Part shown: positions 11,194 to 26,754 of the stretch, piece by piece
Position numbering within the stretch: the stretch's first letter is position 1
Layout of the letters: every line of letters starts with the position of its first letter
Notes under the pieces: generated by a model
The model's database searches: none
Told to the model about the DNA's origin: nothing
The model's input: only the letters and a program-made list of their open reading frames with translations
DNA from: Pelomyxa schiedti
Taxonomy: Eukaryota; Evosea; Pelobiontida; Pelomyxidae
DNA length: 64,000 nt
Reading direction: 5' to 3'
Assembly: GCA_020536535.1 (NCBI GenBank)
Contig: JAHLWZ010000817.1
Location: 1 to 64,000 of the forward strand
Made by a program: the position numbers and the translations under genes

Positions 11194-11593
11194 GGTTTTA
11201 CGCAGTCCGGATTGTAGATGTAGAGTGTGTGTTTTGTTTTGCGTTTCTCCAAGAAAGCAAATAACGGCTGGGTGTGTCACGCTGTTGTCGTCACACAAGT
11301 TGCGAGTCACGTGTCCACGTGTTTCGTTGGATTTTTTTATGTTTTCTGAAGAAAAACAACAACTTGACATTTCTAGAAGGAGAAGAAATAGCCAACCGAA
11401 AGAAAAAATCCGAATTCGGACTGGAAGAATGATGCACTAAGGGAGAAGTTGCACTTCGGGGGAAGCAACAGTCCAGTTTCGAAAATTGATCCAATTGGTA
11501 CGTTCAGATGCAGAAACTTGACCCAAGTCGGGAACACGAGAATTAGATGCAGGAGTTGGCTTTTGGGGTTGGTGTTGGTTGCTTGGGGTTTCA

Positions 11594-14500
11594 TCAAGAA
11601 AAGAAGGCGAGGAATTCGCGCACCCCTTGTGGCTTTTGTGCTTTGGCTAGCCGGAACATGGCTTCTGCTTTGGCTTTGTCATGTGCTACTCCGTAGCCGT
11701 AAAATAGGCACTTGCAGGCTCCTAGTTGTGCAGCCCAGAAGCCTTGCTCATCGGCGATGGTGGAATAAATTTTCCAGGCCGAGGCCTGATACTCGGTGCG
11801 GGTGCGGGAGTCGCAGCCTGATAATAGCGAATCGGTTATGAGCTGGTCTGCTTGCTTGACCTTCGCTCGTGCATAGTTGGGATGTAGAGCTTGCTCTAGG
11901 TAGAGTTTTGCTAGTTCTTGGACTTCTATGAGCTTGGTGCTTGGTGCATAGCCAGCAGCGACAAGTAATGATAAGCGCAGATAGGCACGGTGGTCCTGCT
12001 GTTGATGTGGCTTATTCATTACGTAGGCGCACTTCTGGAAGCAGTCATAGGCCTGGTACAGGTTCTTCCCAAGTAAAGATGGAACTCCTTTTTCATATAA
12101 CCTTCCACACCGATACAAGCCCATTACATCCTCAGCCTTTCTTGACTCCTCTAATAGATATATTATCTGCTGGTATGATGGTCTTGGCGAGTATAACAAG
12201 GCTACTGCATGGTATACATAAAGCCTCGCTTTTACAGCTGGATCTGGGGCTTGTCTTTCCAACACAGAAAAGAAATCGCCGGTATGCAGCTCGACCTGGG
12301 AGTCTTGGAGTAAAGTACGCGCTTGTCTGGTAAAGAATCTTGGCAAATACTTCATCCAACGTCCTTTTGCTTGAAGGCTTTGCTCTTTGTCAATAAGTTC
12401 ACGAAGTCTGCTCACAGATAGGATTTTTTTTTTGACCTCCGTCAACATTGTCATGTCCGCAGCACACAGTTCACGTAAGACGACAAGAGTGGGAGGAAGG
12501 ATGGGAATCTTCGAAAATGAAATCTTGGAGAGCAATGATGACAGCATCTTTGTATCCTTAAGGTCAAATAAGAGGGTAGCTAGAGGAGCGAGGCTTTGAA
12601 GTTTCTCAGGTAGAATCACTTCAGGGACCTGTGAAGTAGGCAAGTGTCCAGTGACTGGAATGAAATCGGGGTTGCTTTGAGCTCTGTTCGTGCTTGGGTT
12701 TCCTGACTGCATTTGAGGCTGGGCTTGTTGGGGCGGCTGCAGTGGGTGCACTTGAAGTGGAATTTGGTGAGGGGAGGTTTGTGGCAAATTCCCAAAATGA
12801 GATTGTGGGTACCCAAACCCTTGAGGTTGCTGGGGGATTGGCGGTTGTGGAGGTATATTATACTGCTGTGGAAGTGCGTATGATTGTGGTTGAGATTCAG
12901 GGGAGGTTCCAAACATGTATGGTTGGCAATATGGTTGAAAGTACTGATGTTGAGCACCCATGGAAGGCAAAGGCTGGGTCTGAGATGGGTATGGCTGGAA
13001 CTGAGGGTACTGAGAGAACTGAGATGGGGGATATATTGTTGGTTGGGGCGCGAATTGGGTTGAGGGTGGGTTGGTGGGAGGTGGTTGATGTGGCTGTGGG
13101 ACTTGTGGAGGTGCGTTTGGTGGACGAGCGCGTGCGTCTTCAAGAGGAGATGGCAGTGGGATTTTGGGCGGAAGTGGTAGGAGTTCTGCTGGGAGTCGCA
13201 GTTGTGAAGAAGTGTTGGCGTGAAGGGCCGCTGCAGGTGTCGGTAGTGGGTGTAGGTCTTGAGGTAGTGGTGGTGGAGGTGGAGGAGGTGGAGGAGGGGG
13301 AGGGGGAGGCGGAGGCGGAGGGGGTGGAGGTGGAGGGAGCATACTTGTTGTCTCTTTGGGTGCAAGTTGAGTTGTGTTATGAGGCTTGGTTTTCTTTTCC
13401 AAGCGTTTGAGTCTCGGACGTGGAAGTTGTGATTCTTCACATGAAAGCTGGGTCTGTTGTTGATTTTGTTTGTTGTTGGGTTCCACAGTTTCAGAGATTG
13501 GCTTATTTTTCTTTCTTCTCTTTTCCTTTTTTCCAGAATTGGCATTGTTAAACTTAGGCTGCCCTTGTTGAACAGGCTCTTGAATTGCAACTTTTGGTTT
13601 CTTTGGTGCAGGTTGCTGTGGCTGTTCTTCTTTCGTGTCAGGAAATGTCTCCTCCTTAGAGACCTGTTCCCTTAGCGTATGGCTTGCAGACTCTTTGATG
13701 TGATCATTGTTTCCAGGCTCCTGTGGTTGTATAGGATTGACAAGTTCCTGTGATTGCAAAGGCTTGGTTTTTTCTTGTAATTGTTTAGCAGCCACCAGTT
13801 CTGGTGGTGAGTCTGTAGGAACGGCTACTATTACATCCACAGAACTCGACTGGCGTTCATCTTGCACAATAGATGTGTCCAGTATCTTTCTCACCTGGGG
13901 TTGACTTGATTCAACTGACACGATAGGATCTTGTGGAGGAGGTGTTGCTTTATTGGGTTCATCGTCTACCATACTTGGCTCATTGTCATGCAGGATGATT
14001 GTGTGAGAATTAGATTTCAGTAGCCTCTGCCGTTCCTGGGAGTGCCAAAACGTCAGCAACTCCTCCAATGTGACTTTTGACTGCAACATTTCTCTGCCAA
14101 GTTTTTGGTGTAGGTTAAAGAGGTGCTCCTCAAGCCAATTCCACAATGTCTCAGCAGCTTTGCTCTTGTCTGCATGGTTACAGAGGTAATAAACACTCAA
14201 GTAGTGTGGTTATACCAATTTTTGCATCAGAGGCAACTGAAACAGATAAGAAAAGTGCAGGAGGGAGCTTTGACTTCTTCAGCAACATCAAAGCCCTTTT
14301 TTTAATCTCAGTTGTTGGCTCAGCATCACTTTGTGTTCCTATTAAACACAAAGCACGCAGTACACCAACAATTTGAGGCTCCAAGCTTTTTGGTTTTAAA
14401 AAACAAAGAAAACGAAATGAAGAATTAACGTACTCTACGAAAGCCTTCAAGTAGAGTTCGGCTTTGCACAACCGCCAGGACATTACCATAGATCTAACAT

Positions 14501-14722
14501 ATTCCTTATCAAAGAACACCTTCGTTTCTCTTTCGAATCTACGTAACGAACAAGAGCGTTAGTTCTTCGTACGTTGCAGGTCTGGCCTTTTGCTGTTCGT
14601 TTTTTATTCTTTTTCGGGAAAAAGAAAAAAAAAACGAACCAATATGCCTGTGACAAGCAAGGAAATAAATTACTTACTGATGTGCTGTTGAGGACAGTCC
14701 CGAGTCGACAAGGTATTTCCAT
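11594..14722 (-). CDS. Sel1-like repeat protein with long polyproline/Gln-rich region
   Basis: The main exon (about 14200-11594) encodes roughly 860 residues: a charged N-terminus; Gln/Pro-rich sequence with basic patches (KKEKRRKKNKP); an uninterrupted run of about 25 prolines near 13340-13260; more Pro/Gln/Tyr-rich sequence; then a helical C-terminus. That C-terminus carries Sel1/TPR-like motifs such as AEDVMGLYRCGRLYEKGVPS, NLYQAYDCFQKCAYVMNKPH and AKAEAMFRLAKAQ. Sel1 repeats are protein-binding solenoids. Upstream exons (14470-14210) encode FDKEYVRSMVMSWRL and VGVLRALCLIG. The first exon may be MEIPCRLGTVLNSTS at 14722, followed by a GTAAGT donor. The join near 14200 does not close in frame with an obvious intron, so the 5' structure is tentative. 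The polyproline run suggests profilin, SH3 or WW partners. Confidence 0.7.
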
Positions 14723-15356
14723 ACAATGACGTGACGCTGGTAAGAATCCACAAAAAGGAAAATAAGTTTGATGAAAAAGAAGAAGTGATCACTTGTCTAT
14801 TTTTCTGTTGTTAGTGTTACCCACCTCCTCCATGTGTCCCTTTGCTTGTGATGAATTTATTCCTTTTTTTATTTCTTTATTTTTTTATTTTGTGTGGTAA
14901 AAGGGATGACTAAAATAGTTTTCTGAAGTGAGAAAAAAAAATCAACCACCTTCCTAGAAAAAAGAAAGACCCTTTTCCATGTTTACAAAGTCATGTTACA
15001 CTAACACAAAGAAAAAATAAATACCTACACCAAATAGAACCTAATATGAATACCTGTAGTGAGTTACATGCAAAACAAGAGTTACCTCTCCAAATTAACA
15101 AAAGCACATTCTTTGTGCAAAAGGTAGACTTCTTTCAGACACTAAAGAATGATTTCAATTTTTCTAAAGATTTTGATGTTCTATGGGCCTTGGAGATGGC
15201 CAAATAACATTTGGCATGTGATTTTTCTTTTTTTTTTTGGGTTGTTGAACTCATAAAAAGGAATGGCTGTGTTCTTATCGGCCAACATATTTTTCTTTAT
15301 TTTTTCTATCCCGACAATGGAAAACGAAGAAGCCGACCATTTTTAGCCCTCCCCGT
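14723..15356. other. AT-rich intergenic region, divergent promoters
   Basis: About 630 bp between two divergently transcribed genes. It is AT-rich with many short T and A runs and has no open frame longer than about 60 codons. I see no RNA gene. It presumably carries the promoters of the Sel1-like and ankyrin genes. Confidence 0.5.
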
Positions 15357-17417
15357 ATGGGTCCATTAAGAGGAAAAGGTCATTTCAAACCGAAGAAAAC
15401 GGACAGCGCCAAAGGGAGTGGGTGGGAATGGTTGGGTGCCACAGCACTGAGATCCGTGGCACTCTACACGTGCTCACACAGAACGGCCGACTACGGTGAG
15501 GACGTTGACGTGTTCGAATCAGCCCTTATTCCCCTCGTGAGCCTCCACCACGCTTCCGCGACGTGTCGCCGGTGGAGGCAATTCTTTGGTCCTTGGTTTT
15601 ACGTCTGGCCAATGCTTGACAAGTCGAAAATCGCGCCGTCGTGGATACCGCGTCCGGCTTCCATGAAGATTGCGTCGTTTGGGAGGCAGTGGCTTGGAAA
15701 GGCCATTTTCAAGGGATTTCCGGCGTTCTTGGATTGGGACCTATCCGAGTTGGAATTCGCGTGCAGAGACTCGATGCCGGCGCTGTTGAAGATGTAGTAG
15801 TTAGTAGTCGTTTTATGTAAACTAAAATCAGCGGGCAAATAACTAAACAACTTTATGTGGGTGTTTTCAGATCTACTGCATGTGGACACGGTTTACTTCA
15901 TGAAGCAGTCAAACACAAAAATCTGACTCTTGTCAAGTTTCTTGTGCTCCATGGAGCAGATGTGGAGATTGACTGTGAAAGTTCTTCAGGCTGTTGTGAC
16001 AACCTCTCTCCCATTTCTCTTGCTTACCATGCGGGCTCGTGGGACATATTCTCTGCGATGTGTTCCGTATATCAAACAGGAACTCTGTGTTTCCCTTCAT
16101 TTAGGAACCTGGGCGAGACGGTATTTTTCCACCACCCGTGACTTTCTTTCCTGAACTTTTCAGCTGGATCCTTGCGCTCAAGCTACAATCAAATCAGGTG
16201 GCGCCGCCTTGTCTGCAGTTCTACGTGAAGTTGGAGTGAAACCACGAGATCTAAGTCTCGTTCAAAAGTTTTTAGGACTTGGAGCAATTCCCAGTTCCGA
16301 TTGTTTTCGAGAAGTCCTGCTTGCTGATGCTCCTGAGGTATCATGTACCATCTTGCACTCATCTTACTTCATAGATATTTGAATCCCTTTTAAAAGCAGC
16401 CAAGTATTCACCACCCCGGTTCTTTTCAGCGGAAATAGTGGACGATATCATGTGTACACTTATGCATAAGTTTCCTCGCTGCCATCAATATTTGACCAGC
16501 AATGACCATGCTTCATCGCAGCTGCCAAGGGAACTTGCTTTAGCGTTGACTGAAGGGACTCTCGGCCTTTGGGTGAGCTGTCTCCATGACCAGTCTTCTG
16601 AGAACGTGGATTATTCACTTGATTGGTTGTTCTCCAGCCCATCTCCATTAGACCCTGTCAGCCATGATCCAGCTCTTCAGTTATTTTTGCGGGCAGTGTT
16701 GACCATTGCTAAAGATCCTGGAATTGTTCAACGACTTCTTCTTTGCTTGACTGGTATGTTCCCGCAAAAGAACCAGTGGCGATTTATATGATTATCTAGA
16801 GAAACTCATATCTCTACCTAATTGGATGCAAAGCTTATCATCCTTGACAAAATCTGAACTGTATCGTATTGTTCTATCGCCACCCTATAACAACACTGAA
16901 GACCGTATGAAGGTAGGTGACATCTGAACCTAGTTCGTGCACTAATACATTTTCCTTCAAAATAAGGTACTGCTACCCTTCATGAACCCGGAGCCAAATA
17001 CTGACAATATTGTAAACATTGCTGCGGTTTACCCTCTTCCACATCCAAATCATGAAAATTGAATTTCCTTCCATTCCCACTTTTAGTATGTCATGCAAGA
17101 GTATGCTTCTGCTGAGACAGAGCCAGCACTTCGTGCTATGACTTCTTCCATGCCACAGAGCAGCCTAAATGAAGGTCTTGCCTCTCTCGTAGCTTCGACT
17201 GGGACCACTAAGCTGAAAGAACTACTCCGAGGAATAGACATGATAATAAAGTTTGGAGCAAAACCCAATTATCAACAGAATGGATGCTCAATGCTTGACA
17301 TTGGTTTGTTCCATCCCTGGCTTACCACCAGCTAACATCAAATCAGTCAAAACACGCAAGGGATACTTTGGTTACGCAGAAGTAATAGCCTGCCTACAAC
17401 AGAATGGTGCGCTATGA
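15357..17417 (+). CDS. Ankyrin-repeat protein
   Basis: Exon 1 starts at 15357 and contains SATCRRWRQFFGPW, which resembles the basic/aromatic end of F-box or ankyrin-leader segments common in amoebozoan ankyrin families. After an intron (about 15796-15869) a clear ankyrin unit follows: GHGLLHEAVKHKNLTLVKFL VLHGADVEID. Later exons give LADAPEIFESLLKAAKYSPP, RAVLTIAKDPGIVQRLL, a Ser/Thr/Pro-containing helical section, and a final repeat LRGIDMIIKFGAKPN ... GYFGYAEVIACLQQNGAL with the stop at 17415-17417. Most internal repeats are degenerate. At least seven short introns are present. The likely role is a binding scaffold; no catalytic domain is visible. The first-exon start is the upstream-most Met of the frame and could be later. 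Confidence 0.7.
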
Positions 17418-18082
17418 CCAGAACCCAAAGTAAAAAAAAAACAAAAATGAAAATAATTTATTAGCTTTTATTTCAAGCAAGAACAGCAAGCAAGTATTTT
17501 TTTTTTCATCCAGACATGCAGCGAGTGTTCTAGTCATAGGAACCTCCTGTTTTTCTGTTTCTTTTGGCATAGTCACAAACTAGAATGTTACAAACTCCAA
17601 GGTACTAAATCTTAAACGAACGAACTGAATGTGAGGGGCGAACTGACCTCAGCCGGGAACAACATAACAGAAACATAACAACGGGGACAGTCCAGAGTGG
17701 GCTCACTTTGGCCATAACAATGGTGGTATTGCACTTGCGTTAACCATTTTTAGAATCAGAGAGCGTTCAGATGAATCTCGGTTCCGAAGTGTAAAAAGGG
17801 AGACTGAGCGGAGAATGGAGTTCCAGGGCTTGATGGATCACCATCATCTCCGCTATTTTTCCCATTTCGAGAAAATACTTATGAAAAAATCGATTCAGGA
17901 AAGAAACGAAAACAAAACCAAAACATAATAAATTTCGTGTATTGCCGCCGCGTATATTTTTTTTTTCCTTATTTTCGCTGCTGCGCTCTTCTGACTTCTA
18001 TTTTCCCTCGTTCCAGGTCCCCACCTACGTTGCGCCGTTGTATTTCGTTTTTCTCTTTTTTTCCCCCCTCCTCTACTTCACC
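17418..18082. other. Intergenic region upstream of the DYRK gene
   Basis: About 660 bp without a credible gene. AATAATTTATTAG-type AT-rich sequence just after 17440 could serve as the poly(A) region of the ankyrin gene. Pyrimidine-rich sequence (17960-18080) immediately precedes the kinase start and is probably its promoter and leader. Confidence 0.5.
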
Positions 18083-21088
<3,006 letters not shown>

Positions 21089-21208
21089 CTAGTTAACCTT
21101 TAAGCTTCAATCAATTGATAGCTTGCAAATCAGATTTCACGCATTTCTTCGAAATGGATGTAGCCGGAACAAAAAAATAAAACGCCCAAGGCGAAAGGGA
21201 AATAAAAA

Positions 21209-24200
21209 ATGAAACCAGGGGACAGCGACGCCTCAACCTCGAAAGTTGTCGCCCAATCAAATTTTGGAACCACGTCCTCTGCTGCCCAGAAGCACGATTA
21301 TGGGATGGCAACTACCAGCCCCACACCCGCAGCAACACCCACCACCCCAACACCGTCCCATAATCCCGCCAACACCGTAACCCCAGTCTCCACGTCTTAT
21401 GCGGCAACCGGCACGGTCCTCCCTTCTTCGCACCTGCACCTGCACCACCACACCGTCGGGCTTCCCACGCCCCCGTCGATGCCTCTGCCCTCCAAATCCA
21501 CATCTCCCTCCCTCGGCACCGAACTCGCGACCCCGAGCCCCCTGGGCCTGTCCTCGGCCCCCACGTCGTCCTCCCCGCCGTCGTCGTCGCCCATCGCCAC
21601 CCCCTCGCCGACTCCGTCCTACGCGCCCTCCACGGGCTCCTCCTCCTCCTCGTCCACGTCGCCCGGCTCCCCGCGGCGCTTCGGCGGCGGCAACTCCCCG
21701 CCGCTGACCCACTCGACCTCGTTCATCTCGCTCAAGCACGCCGCCCACCGCTTCATCCCCCACAGCGGCGCGGGCGCCAGCAAGGCGGCGTCGCCGGGCT
21801 CCGCGGCGCTGGCGCCCCCGGGGGCCCTGCGGACCAGCGCCAGCGCGGTCATGTCGCCGCCGGGCAGCGGCGCCGGCACGCCCATCTCGCACTCCACGTC
21901 CACGTCCTCCCCCGCGCTGACGGGGGGCGTCCCCCTGTCCCTCTCGTCGCCGTCCTCGCCCTCCTCGCACCACCCCTCGTCCTCGTCGTCTTCGTCATCG
22001 TCGGCCACGTCCACGTCTTCGCCGACCTACTCGTCCATGTCGGCGTGCTCCTCGCCCATGTACGCGTCGTCGCGGGCGGGGCCGGGGGCGGGGAGCGCGA
22101 GCGGGGGCGGGAGCTGCGTTGGGAGCGGGGGGGCCATCGGGAGCGTCGGCAGCGGCGGGAGTGCCACGGTCCTGCGTGACCCTTTTGCCAACTCAGAGTT
22201 GGCCATCAAGGTCTGTCTCGTCTGGTTTGCGTTGTGGTTGTGGTGGCATGATGGCACCTCATACAGATTTGTCTTAAATGCGCACATACACACACCCACT
22301 TTGTTGCTTTTCCCCAAGATACTTTCATCTTCTGACACCTATGCTTAGGAACTGGAGCAAATGCAGGCATCACTTTCGGCGTTCTACTCTTCAGTTAGGA
22401 AGCAACTTGCAAGCCAACAAGGTTTCTTTTTACACCTCATTTCAATAGGAGATTAAATTTGTTGGGTTTTTTCCCCTCCAGCTATGACAGAGGAGGTGGC
22501 TGCCACTGTTCAGTTCTGGGCAAATATGTGCTCTGATGTATCCAAAACTGAATACTTCCAGCCATCAGAGGACCTAAGTAAAATGATTCATACAACTACT
22601 CCAACTTATTGTTTTCTGTGTACTCAGTTGGTGCCTTTTCTGAAGCTTCGAAAAATTCTAAGAAGTTTTCTCTGTGCTTTCTCCCTCGACTGGTAACTTC
22701 GTTTCCAGTCTATATTAACACTGTTTTCTATTTAGTTCCTTATCAATAAGTCCATAATAGAAAGTATCTTTGAGTGAACTGTCTGCCACTGAAATGTTTT
22801 CTCTCAATTGTATGAAAGAGCACAAGGTTTCACTCCTAACCCTTACTGTCAAATAATGTGAAGCAGCACATATGGCAAGCTTTGCAGTCAAATAAGGAGG
22901 GTTATGAATCAGCCACTATCAAAATGCAATCGCAGTCCAGAAACAAAAGTATTGACCTTGCAAGACTTGCAGAAGTATCACCCAGTTGTGTAAAAAGTCT
23001 TCCTACCCTCTTTTAGATTCAGCAAGAGCGCGATACGAAATTTGCCTTGTGTACGAGGTATTCACAGGAAGCAATAAGTGAAAGTGCGACTTTGTCAAAC
23101 AGGTTACCTTCTTGCACAAGCTGCCCTTGTCATAATTGTGCACAGAACGTTGGCTACAGCTTTATTACAAATCTGCAATACATTCGATGGCTTTATGGAA
23201 TCACAAAAAAGGTCTTAATGCTTGTAAGAGTTTTTTTTCACTCCCTGAGTTCATTTAGATCAATGCAATTTTTGGAAGACCTGAAGCTTGATGTGCAGCA
23301 GTGGAGGCAGTTAGCTTCTTCGGTATCCCTTTTCTTTTTTTCTTCTTTTCTCTCCAATACCTCTTCAACAGAAATTGGCTGAGGGGATAACACAACGCCG
23401 TCGCAGTGCCTCATTCAGTGCAGTCTCTTCACCTATTCCACCTTTTCAAGAGACTTTTACTCCAACTACAAGACTTTCAGATGAAAAATGGCGGAGACTG
23501 GTTGTAAGAGAGAAAGAGCATTGCGAAGGATTAAAATTCGTTACTGATGTATGACACTTAGCCATTTCTTTTGTTAAAGCCTGGATAAGGTTTATTTAGC
23601 CAATATTATGAAAGCAGGATCACTGTTTAGTGAAATTACCCGAGAGCAGGTTGCTCTTATATTCTGCAATATTCCACAAATTTCGGAGATGCACTCGCAA
23701 CTCCTTGCCGCCATGCAGTCAGCAAGCTCAACTACTAGCCCTTTTGTGGAAATAATGGTTTTTCCTTCAAAAAAAAAAACAACCTGGGTTTTTAAATTCT
23801 ACTTTCTAGTCCACACTGTTCCCTCTGTATTCAAGATACTTTGCAAATTTCGTTAATTCACAACACACTCTAGAAACCTGTAAAACAGGGTCCAAAGTCT
23901 TCTCTAGATTATTAAAGGTATGGCTGTTCCAACATTTTGACGATGCCACCTTTCTCTAGGAATGCCAAAAGGAGCATCCCAATATAAAATCAGACCTGGC
24001 TGGTTTACTTGCATCTCCTCTGAACCGTCTCCGTGAATACACACTATTTTTTGAGGTACTATTAAGTTTGCACTTTCCACAATGATATAACAGTGCCTAG
24101 GTTCTTGCAGCTGAGTCAAAGCAATCCGGCTACGAGCCAGATTTACAATGTTTTGAGGCTCTACAAACATTAAATGAATTCGCTGAAACAGCTAAATTCA

Positions 24201-26649
24201 CTCATCAGGTTCCTTCTTTCTGAAGAAAGAAGTGACTAACTACCTTACAGACTGCTCTTGTTTCCAGCAAAGTAGTTGGATGGAACGACTCTTTCCCAGT
24301 CCCACCAGGAAGACGATTCTTGATGCAAGCTGTGGTTTCTTCAAAGGAGTCAAACTCTCTAGTTGCCCTACTGTTCAGGTTTTTTCTCTAAAAACTTTCC
24401 AACAAGGACTCACTTTTCCAAGTGATGCTTTAGTCATAGCAAAGCAAACCTCTGCCAAATCTCATAAACTTCAGCACTTTACAACAATGAATTTACAAAC
24501 GATGATTATCAAACTTATTCCGGACATTTCTCCTAGTACACCTACCTTCAATTCCATAAGTTCCACCTAATTTTTTGAAGCCATGAAGTTTTGCTTTCAA
24601 GTGATAGACCATAATACAGCGTTGGGTTTGAGTGCAGGGACTGATGCCGTATATCAGGAAATTGCCAATCAATCTGCCAAAGCGAAACAACATGCTCAAC
24701 AAAAAAAAGGTGTTCCCATAGCCCTATACTCCTGGTTGTTTTACGCCTCCATAGTTTTTGGTGTTCCACTAAAGGATCTCATGGCAACAAAACGAGAAGA
24801 AGGGCACAACGTTCCGTCTATCGTTGAAACCACTGTTACATACCTTCACACATTCCTTGATCAAAATGGTATAGCACCACTTTTTACTGTTCTAAGCAGC
24901 AAAACACAGCTTGTCGGGTGGAGGGCATATTTCGGTTGAGTGGGAATCAAGAAGAAACAGACAATCTTCTGACAAAGATTGAAAGTGAAGGTGTGAGGCA
25001 AATCCCTGCTGTCATTCCTTATATTTTTTACAGAAAAGATGATAAGCTTTTCTGGACTCGACCCACACACTGTTGCCGGTGTACTGAAGAGATTTGTTCG
25101 CAACTTACCTGATCCTTTAATAACACAAGAATTGCAACCAGACTTCTTGAAATGTGGCGGTATATTCTTTGCTCCTTGGGAAGTGTACCACTAACGTCGC
25201 TCCAGAAGAACATGATACAGAAATTCGAGTCCGGATACTTAAGGATCTTGTCACAAGACTTCCAAAACACCACAAATACCTTCTGCAGTACTTAACACAT
25301 TTTCTGTGGGAAATTACACTCTATGAGCAAGCAAAGATGAATGCCAGAAACTTGTCTATTGTCTTTGCTCCACACTTTCTAAAAAATCAGGTGATTTTTA
25401 CTGTGACAAGAAATAACTACTTTTCTCAGACCTAAACGCAGTCCAAATAACAAACCAAAACAGGACTTCACTGTTCCTAGTTTAAACACTTTTTCCGTGA
25501 TCCAAGCATCCATTGAAAATTATGCAGACATATTCCTTGTTTGTAAGGAGCCTTGTTTTCCCGCCCAACGAATTTGCAGGAAATCGAAGCACAAAGAGAA
25601 GAAGAACTCAATAGCGTTCCCCCAAGTCCCGCAAACACTTTCACCAAGTAGATTTCGAAACAATCCAGGAAAATCTAACTTTCACAGAACTCTCACAACC
25701 AACACTGAGGCCCCTACCCCAGTGGAAATTTTCCCCAGTTATGAAGCTCAAGATAATAATGGTATCCATGTTTCACCTACAGCAAAAAAATTGACATGTA
25801 CACAAAAACAAAACCTTAGGCATAACCATTTCACTACGGGAGATTGTCAAACAAGGTACACTTTTTTTGAAAGGAAGAAGAACCTGGAACACAAGATGGT
25901 TTGTCCTCAAAAAGAATTACATGTACTACTTCAAAACTTCCAAGGTAAAAAAAACAAAAAAGCACAAGTCAACACAACCCAACAAGCAAATGTAACTAAC
26001 TTTCTTATGCCCACAGGACCACACCGCCAAGGGAGTTATCAACCTACAGGTTTGCGATATAGGCCCCCTTGAAGGCAGCAAACGGAAATATGGCTTTGTT
26101 GTATCCACGCCGTCCCAGAAGTACCTCATAGCGGCGACCAACGAAGCCGAGTACCGGGCGTGGATCACGGCCATCAACGAATGCAAGTCACCCGGCACGC
26201 CCTCGTCGCCCGCGAACCCAAAGCACCCACCCTCACCAACCCTCACGCCCCCACTCACCCCAATCTCCGGAACCACAAGCAACCTCAGAAGCCTGCATTC
26301 CGAGGACGAAAGCGAGGGGGCACTGCACAGCGGGGGCTCACTGCAGCAGCCCATGTGTTCATCACCATCACTGCCACCTTCTCCCACAACCAACCCCAGG
26401 CACCTAATCATATCACCCTTCCCAGGTTCAGCTTCAGCTTCAACACAAACAGCCCCATCAACACCCAAGGCCGCAGGCACAACTACATTGCAATCATCAA
26501 CACCAGCAACAAACAGTCAGGCCAGTCCCACATCACATACACAAGTAGTAGGGACACCTCCGAGCACAGGGACAGGGGGGGCCACGGCCTCACACTCCCC
26601 TGATACCTATTACACAAACACCAAAGTGACCACCTCACATGGCAACTGA
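21209..26649 (+). CDS. Large Rho regulator: BAR-like, DH (RhoGEF), PH-like, RhoGAP and PH domains
   Basis: Exon 1 (21209-22209) encodes over 330 disordered Ser/Pro/Gly residues in markedly GC-rich DNA. BAR-like helices follow (LEQMQASLSAFYSSVRKQL; EEVAATVQFWANMCSDVS). A DH domain starts near 23480: EKWRRLVVREKEHCEGLKFV, LFSEITREQVALIFCNIPQI and SEMHSQLLAAM, then SPLNRLREYTLFFE. A basic/beta region (24260-24700) is probably PH-like. The RhoGAP domain spans about 24710-25390: VFGVPLKDLMA, EGIFRLSGNQEE (arginine finger), GVLKRFVRNLPDPLI and NLSIVFAPHFLK. A final PH-like strand set is YGFVVSTPSQKYLIAATNEA followed by EYRAWITAINEC. The tail is Ser/Thr/Pro-rich to 26649. The protein would both load and hydrolyse GTP on Rho/Rac GTPases at curved membrane. 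About 20 short introns are present; exact splices were not all resolved. Confidence 0.85.
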
Positions 26650-26754
26650 GTTAATGTTGTACTATGGAATAAGGAGACACGGAATTACAAACCAACCAAA
26701 ATTGCATGACTTTAGTTGGAGAAAGGGGTGAAAGCTATAAGTTACAGGTTGTAG

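Noticed and set aside
12694-13410. Plus-strand frame rich in Val/Glu/Gly
   Set aside because: Antisense shadow of the same low-complexity exon, with no motif or splice context.
12616-13590. 324-codon minus-strand frame rich in His/Leu/Ser
   Set aside because: A shifted frame of the polyproline/Gln-rich exon of the Sel1-like gene; composition reflects CCN/CAN repeats read out of frame.
21257-21973. Long antisense open frame (238 codons, Arg/Gly rich)
   Set aside because: It is the mirror of the GC-rich Ser/Pro coding exon of the RhoGEF/GAP gene; high GC removes stop codons on the opposite strand.
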